From Prorocentrum cordatum (Eukaryota > Sar > Dinophyceae > Prorocentrales > Prorocentraceae): a DNA stretch of 64,000 bases. The notes beneath the pieces were generated by a model, which was not told the DNA's origin, searched no databases, and saw nothing but the letters and a program-made list of their open reading frames with translations. Each line of letters starts with the position of its first letter. The first letter of the stretch is position 1. Below are positions 59,061 through 64,000 of this stretch, one piece after another. The translations under genes and the position numbers were made by a program. The stretch is from contig CAUYUJ010016694.1 of NCBI GenBank assembly GCA_963575745.1, positions 166,559-230,558 of the forward strand, given 5' to 3'.

Positions 59061-59760
59061 GCTGGCTGGGTACCCCTACCCATCCAGCAGCCGCCAGATG
59101 GGTATCCCACCGTGCTGGCCGGGTACCCCTACCTATCCAGCAACCGCTGGATGGGTATCCCGCCGTGCCGGCTGTGTACCCTTACCCCTCCAGCGGCCGC
59201 CAGACGTGTATCCTATCCTGCTGGCGGGGTACCCTTACCCATCTAGCAGCCGTTGGATGGGTATCCCGCCGTGCGGGCTGGGTATCCCCACCCGTCCAGC
59301 GGCCTCTGGAAGGGTATCGCGCCATGCTGGCTGGTTACCCCTACCCATCCAGCGGCCACCGGATGGGTATCCCGCCTTGCCAGCTGGGTCCCCTACCCAT
59401 CCAGCGGCCGCCGGATGATAATCCCACCGTGCAAGCTGATACCCCTACGCATCCAGCAGCCGCCAGATGGGTATTCCGCTGTGCGGGCTGGGTACCCCTA
59501 CCCATCCAGCAGCCGCCGGATGGGTATCCCGCCGTGCCTGCTGGGTATCCCCACCCATCCAGCGGCCGCCGGCACGGCAGGATAATCCCGCCATGCCGGC
59601 TCGGTATTCTACCCATCCAGCGCCAGATGTATCCCGCCGTGCCAGCTGGGTACCCTTACCATCCAGCGCCAGATGGGTATCCCGCCGGATGGGTGTCTCA
59701 GCGCGGGCTGAGTGCCCTTACCCAGCCAGCGCCAGATGGGTATCCTGCCAGACAGGTATC
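59061..59760 (+). repeat. ~60-bp tandem repeat, about 12 copies
   Basis: TACCCCTACCCATCCAGCAG plus CCGCCAGATGGGTATCCCGC per unit. Frames translate as YPAVPAGYPYPSS-type repeats in more than one frame, so it is best seen as a minisatellite. Confidence 0.9.
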
Positions 59761-60439
59761 TCTTGGTCCGCCCCCCTCGTGCTTCCGCCGTATGGATCTG
59801 CCGCAGTGCGTTCTGGCTACGCCGAAGCTCTATGCTTTAATTGGGAGCCTCCAGGCAGTTGATTCGGAGCCCCTCGAATCATCATCCTCCTCGTTTCCCG
59901 CCCCCCCCGCCCCACTGAAGGTCGAGTTCCCGGTGTTAGTTTACAGTGCTTCTCTCAAGCGCATGCATCGTTACCGAGGGCGGAGCGACCGGGGAGCCCC
60001 ACGCGGCTGGCGCTGGTTGGGCCAAGCCAAGCACGATACAGCGTGCCATGCATGCGACAAAGAGGATGCGGACCTCGCAGTTCGGGCGTCGGGGTCCACA
60101 GGGCGTAGACCTCCAACGTCGGACCTCGAGGCTTCTCGGGCCTCGGGTATAGATCTCACCGACAAGTCGTGCCCCCGCTATTGGGCAGGTCACCAGTAAC
60201 TTGACGTAAATAGTTCAAGCGGTGCCCACAGTTGGGTGCAACGGGTAGGAGGAGCAGAGGAGGAGGAGGAGGAGTACCTCCGGGGGGGATCAAGGGGGGG
60301 GGACTAAAGCACTGTCAGGAGCTCTCGTAGTTCAATCTCACACGCCCCTCAGCCCGGTGGGCGGGGCGGATTCAAGTGGCTTACGCCATTCCGCCGACCC
60401 CCAGAAGGGGTGAGCGTTTGAGACGACCGTGGAAGTTAT
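59761..60439. other. No recognised gene
   Basis: A + frame from the minisatellite runs on to 60199 (ending SCPRYWAGHQ), without a family match. A short GGA tract lies at 60256-60273. Confidence 0.3.
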
Positions 60440-60860
60440 ATCTTGGGTCAGGAGCCTCCTGGATGAATCTGAGGGTCTCTTGGGATGCCTTTCTGGGGCC
60501 TCTTTCAGAACTCCGGGAGGCATGAGGGAAGGTGTTTGGGGCCTCATTGCGGCCTGTCGGGTGCTTCTTGGGGGCGTTTTGGAGGCCTTTTTGGGCATCT
60601 TGGAGGGCCCTCGGGGGCCTCCGGGAGGCTCGAGGGGCCATCTCGGTGGGAAGGGCTCGAAATGTCAGTTCGTAATCCTTCTCTGGGGCTGTCTTGGAGC
60701 CCTCTGCGGGCCCTCCAGTGGCCGTCTTATGCCGTCTTTGGGGTTGTCTGAGGGCCTTCCTGGGCCGCCGTCTTGGGGCCTTCTTGGAGGCATCATGGGC
60801 TGTCTTGGGACGATCTTGGAGGCCACTTGGGCCGTCGTGTTCACTGTCAAAACGTAAGAT
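60440..60860 (+). repeat. Degenerate CTTGGGG/GGCCTC array
   Basis: TTCTTGGGGGCGTTTTGGAG-like words throughout. Same class as 32.5 and 34.4 kb. Confidence 0.5.
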
Positions 60861-61035
60861 GCGAATGTGCTGAAAGTATAAGCTTGTCCAAGGGAATGGG
60901 ATGGTCTTGGCCTCTTGGGGACCTCCCGGCTTTCCTGTGGAGACGCTTCTCGGCTTTCTTGAGGGCCTCGTGGGCCATCTTGAAGCCATTTTGGCTCGTT
61001 GCGGAGCTAATCCAGAAGCCGCATTAAAGTGATCA

Positions 61036-61121
61036 TTTTGCCCCTCTGTGACAGAGGGGGTGCGTTTGGAGGCCCTCTGTGACAGAGGGGGTGCGTTTGG
61101 AGGCCCTCTGTGACAGAGTTG
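61036..61121. repeat. 31-bp tandem repeat containing a hairpin
   Basis: Three copies of CCCTCTGTGACAGAGGG (a dyad) with GGTGCGTTTGGAGG spacers. Confidence 0.9.
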
Positions 61122-61159
61122 CTCGTCATCCCGTTCCTCATCATCCTGCTTCTTGATTT

Positions 61160-61542
61160 CGGATATGTCATGCTACCACTGCGCTCATCATCTTTGCGTC
61201 TGTGATCCTCGTCGTGTTTTTCCATGCGTCCTTTTCACAATTTCCACCACATTATCCTCCGTTGCCGTTCTGCCCCGCCATCTACCTCGTCACTCTCCTT
61301 CGTCTGCATGTCCTCATTCTCTTCCGCTCTTTTTTCTCCCCCCTCTGGTTCGATTTCCGCTCTTCGTCCACTTCGTTCTTCCGTTTCCAACCCCCCTTCC
61401 TTTCAAGTTCTCTGCCGTCCAATCACATCGCGTCGTCCCTCGCCGCTATGCTCAAACCATCCCGCGCCCGTGGGATCGCCCGCGAGCAACGGTGCAGCCG
61501 GGCCCGTCGCGGCCTAACGCGCGCCTGCGCCATCGTCTTGCA
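61160..61542 (+). other. Pyrimidine-rich leader before the 396-aa ORF
   Basis: A C/T-rich run from ~61220 to 61430 sits just upstream of the ORF. It could supply a trans-splice acceptor; no specific site can be fixed. Confidence 0.4.
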
Positions 61543-62733
61543 ATGGGCGATGCAGGCGTATGCACATGGGGTGGCGCGGAAGGATGGTGGGGTAGCCGCA
61601 GCAGCGGCTGGCGTGGCTGGGAGGACGGCCATGATTGGCCAGCGTGGGGTTGGAGAGAGTGGCGACAAGACGGAAACACGCCAACGGAGGACGCCGAATG
61701 GCGCGATGGCCCTGCCGCCGCAGCAGCGGCGGCGGTCTCGCCTCAACGGCCGTCTCGCTTCGCCGCGCTTAGCGTTGTGAGCCCCCGCGCCCCTGGTCTC
61801 GGCATGCCCGAATTCGATAATTTCGCGAGGGCTGCCCTCCGAAACTCACCAGAACCGTGGGGCACAGTTTCAGGAGAGGGGTCGGGATCCCGAGCCGCGC
61901 CTGCGGCGCAGGGGCCCCGCGCCACCGCGGCGGCGGCGGCGCGCGGGGCCCAGGATTTTGAGAAGTTTGATGTTAATTATTTTTTGAGTTATGAAGAGAG
62001 GCTCGGCACTTCGTTTAAGCGACACAACCAAGCGTTGAAATGGTGGCGCCACCTGAATGAAGACCCAACTGCCCCGTTCGAGTCAGAAGCCAAGTGGTTT
62101 GACAATGCGGGGCCCACCATGGTCGCTGTTTGCGACCACGGTGCGAGAACGAGCTTTGGTTTCAGAAGCGACGAGGAAGTCCCTTGGCGGTGGCAAGAGA
62201 TGGTGGCGACGCTCAGGGAGGAAGATATCAGGGAGGTCGTGGGGGGGCCCCGCAGCAGCGGGGCTCTGATCGGCTGTTCCCTCGAAGTCCGGCCAAACAG
62301 CTACGACCACATGCGCCAGAGTATTGTGCGCGCGCGACAGTTCGCGGGGCAGCGGGTGAAAGTGAAGCTGCCGATGTGGGATTTCGTGTTGCACCGCGAC
62401 GACGGGACAGGCGTCCGCTTACACCCGCACTGGGGCGACAGGAAGGTCGAAGCTCTGTCCCTCGTGCCCCGCGCGGACACGGCGGGGCCGCCAGCCGCGG
62501 GTTTGGGCGGGAGCGACGGGTCAGGAACCTATCGCTGGTACAAGGACCTCGGTGTGGAGCGTAAGGTCAAGTTCGACGCCGCCAGAGAGAAGGGGAGGCC
62601 GACGCCTTCTCAGGGGCCCCGCATCAGCGGGGCCGCGGCGTCCAGCACCGGGCCCTCGGCGTCCGCAGCAGCGGCTGGCAAACCGGTAGTTTGGGGACCG
62701 AACAGCTCCCCAGACGATTTGGTCGTGGAGTAG
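61543..62733 (+). CDS. Hypothetical retroelement-type protein, 396 aa
   Basis: ATG 61543 (MGDAGVCTWGGAEGWWGSRS) to TAG 62731. The frame is open further upstream but only through pyrimidine-rich leader, so the ATG is preferred. N-terminus: Gly/Trp-rich, with RSSGWRGWEDGHDWPAWGWR. Then an Ala-rich linker. The core from ~residue 145 looks folded: FDVNYFLSYEERLGTSFKRH, NQALKWWRHLNEDPTAPFES, VAVCDHGARTSFGFRSDEEV, EVRPNSYDHMRQSIVRARQF and WDFVLHRDDGTGVRLHPHWG. C-terminal linker and VVWGPNSSPDDLVVE. No known domain recognised. Trp/Gly-rich first ORFs of this kind accompany dinoflagellate retroelements, so an ORF1/nucleic-acid-binding role is a guess. The gene contains five of the nine GC hairpins described separately. 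Confidence 0.65.
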   Translation: MGDAGVCTWGGAEGWWGSRSSGWRGWEDGHDWPAWGWREWRQDGNTPTEDAEWRDGPAAAAAAAVSPQRPSRFAALSVVSPRAPGLGMPEFDNFARAALRNSPEPWGTVSGEGSGSRAAPAAQGPRATAAAAARGAQDFEKFDVNYFLSYEERLGTSFKRHNQALKWWRHLNEDPTAPFESEAKWFDNAGPTMVAVCDHGARTSFGFRSDEEVPWRWQEMVATLREEDIREVVGGPRSSGALIGCSLEVRPNSYDHMRQSIVRARQFAGQRVKVKLPMWDFVLHRDDGTGVRLHPHWGDRKVEALSLVPRADTAGPPAAGLGGSDGSGTYRWYKDLGVERKVKFDAAREKGRPTPSQGPRISGAAASSTGPSASAAAAGKPVVWGPNSSPDDLVVE

Positions 62734-63953
62734 GTGGCTCCGCAGCAGCGGGGCTCGAATGAAGGGCGCGTTGCATTTCGGCAGGGGCGCGCGCGTCGGC
62801 CGCCGAGATCTGGGGCGCGCGTGCAGGCGCCGTGGCGCGATCTTCGTTCTGTAGTCTTCCCTCTCCTCCCTGTCCCCCCATCCCGCCGCCCTCAACGTCG
62901 GCTCCTCGCCGCCCGTTCCTCGTCGCTCCACGCCTGTTCGTTCTCCTCCAACTTCCTCTCCCGCTTCCTCGCTCTCTCCTTCCCAGCATCCCTGGCGCCC
63001 CGTCGAAGTTCGCAGTTCGAAGTTTGAAGTTCGGAGTTGGAAGATCGAAGTTTGAATTTCGAAGCTTCGCACTTCGAGGTTCGATCTTCGAACCTTCGTC
63101 ATCTCGTCGTCGTAATCGTCGTCCTCGTTCGTCGTCGTCGTTCCTCGTCGGCGTCGATTGTCGTCGTCGTCGTCGCTCGTTGTCGTCGTCGCCGTCGTCG
63201 TCGTGGTCGGCGTCGTCGTCGTCGGTCGTCGTCGTCGCTAGTCGTCGTCGCTGGTCGCCGTCGTGGTCATCGTCCTCGTCGTCGTCGTCGTGGTCGTCGT
63301 CGTCCTCGTTGTCGCCGTCGTGGTCATCGTCTCGTCGTCGTCGTCGTCGTCGTTGTCGTGAAACGCCCCACGTAGGAGGAGCAGAGAAGGGAGTAAGGAG
63401 AAATGAGCACGGTGGAGGGAGGAGGGAGGATTGAACAGGAAGAGGAGGGTGCAGGGGGAGGTAGAAGGGATGAGGTAGTTCAGAAGTGGGAGCAGCAGAC
63501 TGGCGCAAGGGGAAAAGCCATTTGAGCGCAGGGAGGGATGGCAATGCGATGAAGTGAATCCGCAGCCGTTGCAGGTCTGCCTCCCGCCGCGCCCGCCCGC
63601 CTCCGCGACGGGGGCGGCCCGGGGCATGGAGCGGCAAGGCGCGACTGGAACCGCGCAGGAGCTTCTGCCGAAGTCTCCGCAGCAGCGGGGGCTGCCAGAG
63701 GAGGCCCCTGAAGCAGTTCCGCAGGGGCTGGCAGATTCAGCGCCAGCCTCCGCAGCAGCGGGGGAGGAGTTTGCAGCGGAAGTTAGGACATTGCTTTCGT
63801 CGATGAGCGCTGCCCAGGAAACCGTTTCGCGGAGCCTGGCGGTTGCTCAGAAAATGATGGATAAGGGCGAGATCGCGCAGGCGCGGAAGTTAACGGCCGC
63901 CGCCAACCTCGTTGTAGTCAAAACGGCGGCGCAGGCGGCCTCCGCAGCAGCGG
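61594..63953 (+). repeat. Nine dispersed CCGCAGCAGCGG hairpins
   Basis: Cores at 61594-61609, 61714-61733, 62247-62264, 62615-62634 (loop ATCA), 62663-62674, 62740-62751, 63677-63688, 63750-63761 and 63942-63953. The stem is 4-8 bp, CCGC/GCGG or longer (e.g. GGCCCCGC/GCGGGGCC), and the loop is AGCA. The flanking bases that extend the stem differ between copies while keeping pairing in the first four. In coding DNA the motif is read as SAAAG, RSSGA or PQQRG. Confidence 0.85.
62734..63625 (+). other. Non-coding spacer with TTCGAAG repeats and (GTC)n
   Basis: Pyrimidine-rich 62850-62990. Degenerate GAAGTTCG/TTCGAAG palindromic words at 63003-63105. GTC/GTT triplets at 63106-63360. Then purine-rich 63372-63480. 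No product supported. Confidence 0.6.
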
Positions 63954-64000
63954 GGGCATGCGTGGAGCCAGGCGCCGCCACAGTGGTAATCGAGCCTGGA
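63626..64000 (+). CDS. Hypothetical protein, 5' end of an ORF running off the window
   Basis: ATG 63626 (GGGGCATGGAG context) opens a frame with no stop in the remaining 375 bp, 125 residues so far: MERQGATGTAQELLPKSPQQ at the start, then an Ala/Glu-rich helical region (EEFAAEVRTLLSSMSAAQET, SRSLAVAQKMMDKGEIAQAR) and AANLVVVKTAAQAASAAAGA. Three GC hairpins lie within it, read as SPQQRG, SAAAG and SAAAG. By position it is probably the next ORF of the same retroelement as the 396-aa frame. Function unknown. Confidence 0.55.
   Translation, partial: MERQGATGTAQELLPKSPQQRGLPEEAPEAVPQGLADSAPASAAAGEEFAAEVRTLLSSMSAAQETVSRSLAVAQKMMDKGEIAQARKLTAAANLVVVKTAAQAASAAAGACVEPGAATVVIEPG

Noticed and set aside
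59165-60199. 344-codon frame with Pro/Tyr/Gly repeats considered as a structural protein
   Set aside because: The repeat part reads similarly in more than one frame and changes frame with indels. The non-repeat tail has no family pattern.
60984-60997. AGCCATTTTGGCTC, a 14-nt match to the middle of the dinoflagellate spliced leader
   Set aside because: The leader's first bases and its AAG end do not match, no retrocopy structure or duplication is present, and the string is a short palindrome that can arise by chance.
63075-63100. GGTTCGATCTTCGAACC resembling a tRNA B box/T arm
   Set aside because: It is part of a TTCGAAG palindromic repeat run; no tRNA cloverleaf can be drawn.

Overview
This window looks like nuclear DNA of a dinoflagellate. 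Three things point there. A near-exact dinoflagellate spliced-leader sequence sits at 37002-37023 at the 5' end of a retroposed transcript. The DNA is GC-rich, repeat-choked and gene-poor, with long triplet microsatellites. The few substantial reading frames are retroelement proteins of types familiar from dinoflagellate genomes. The strong GC bias would suit a Prorocentrum-like genome, but the species cannot be fixed from sequence alone. No rRNA, tRNA, CRISPR array or bacterial-style operon was seen. Every convincing coding region lies on the + strand.

Layout. 0-7 kb: dispersed repeats, a frameshifted FG-GAP repeat surface-protein relic with a Ser/Thr-rich stalk and membrane helix (3.3-4.8 kb), and tandem repeats. 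7-13 kb: a decayed non-LTR retrotransposon (endonuclease, reverse transcriptase, zinc fingers, a further ORF) between two copies of a (TCC)n/(ATC)n repeat block. 13-32 kb: mostly small mobile elements. These include family A (ten copies in the window, ~150-180 bp, terminal inverted repeats, ~10-bp target duplications), family B (five copies), palindromic family C (four copies), a hairpin with ~80-bp arms, and nested insertions, one of which splits a family-A copy with 3 kb of (GTT)n-tailed units. 32-49 kb: minisatellites, degenerate tandem arrays and foldbacks. They are broken at 37.0-38.3 kb by a spliced-leader-bearing retrocopy with a perfect 15-bp target duplication and an intact 333-codon frame.

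49.4-58.3 kb: the centrepiece, an 8.86-kb tyrosine-recombinase retrotransposon (DIRS superfamily, PAT/Ngaro-like). It has split direct repeats A1...B1-A2-B2, a small membrane ORF, a Gag-like ORF, RT-RNase H, a tyrosine recombinase and a C5-methyltransferase-like domain. It sits in an array of a dispersed repeat (family E/L) whose intact copies reveal the insertion site and show no target duplication. Its reading frames carry several stops and frameshifts and the presumed catalytic Tyr is a Cys, so this copy looks non-autonomous. 58.3-61.5 kb: repeats. 61.5-64.0 kb: an intact 396-aa ORF and a second ORF running off the window. This stretch is studded with nine copies of a short GC hairpin that falls in different reading frames.

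The genes do not form a pathway. The region is a record of successive mobile-element insertions, some datable relative to one another by nesting.
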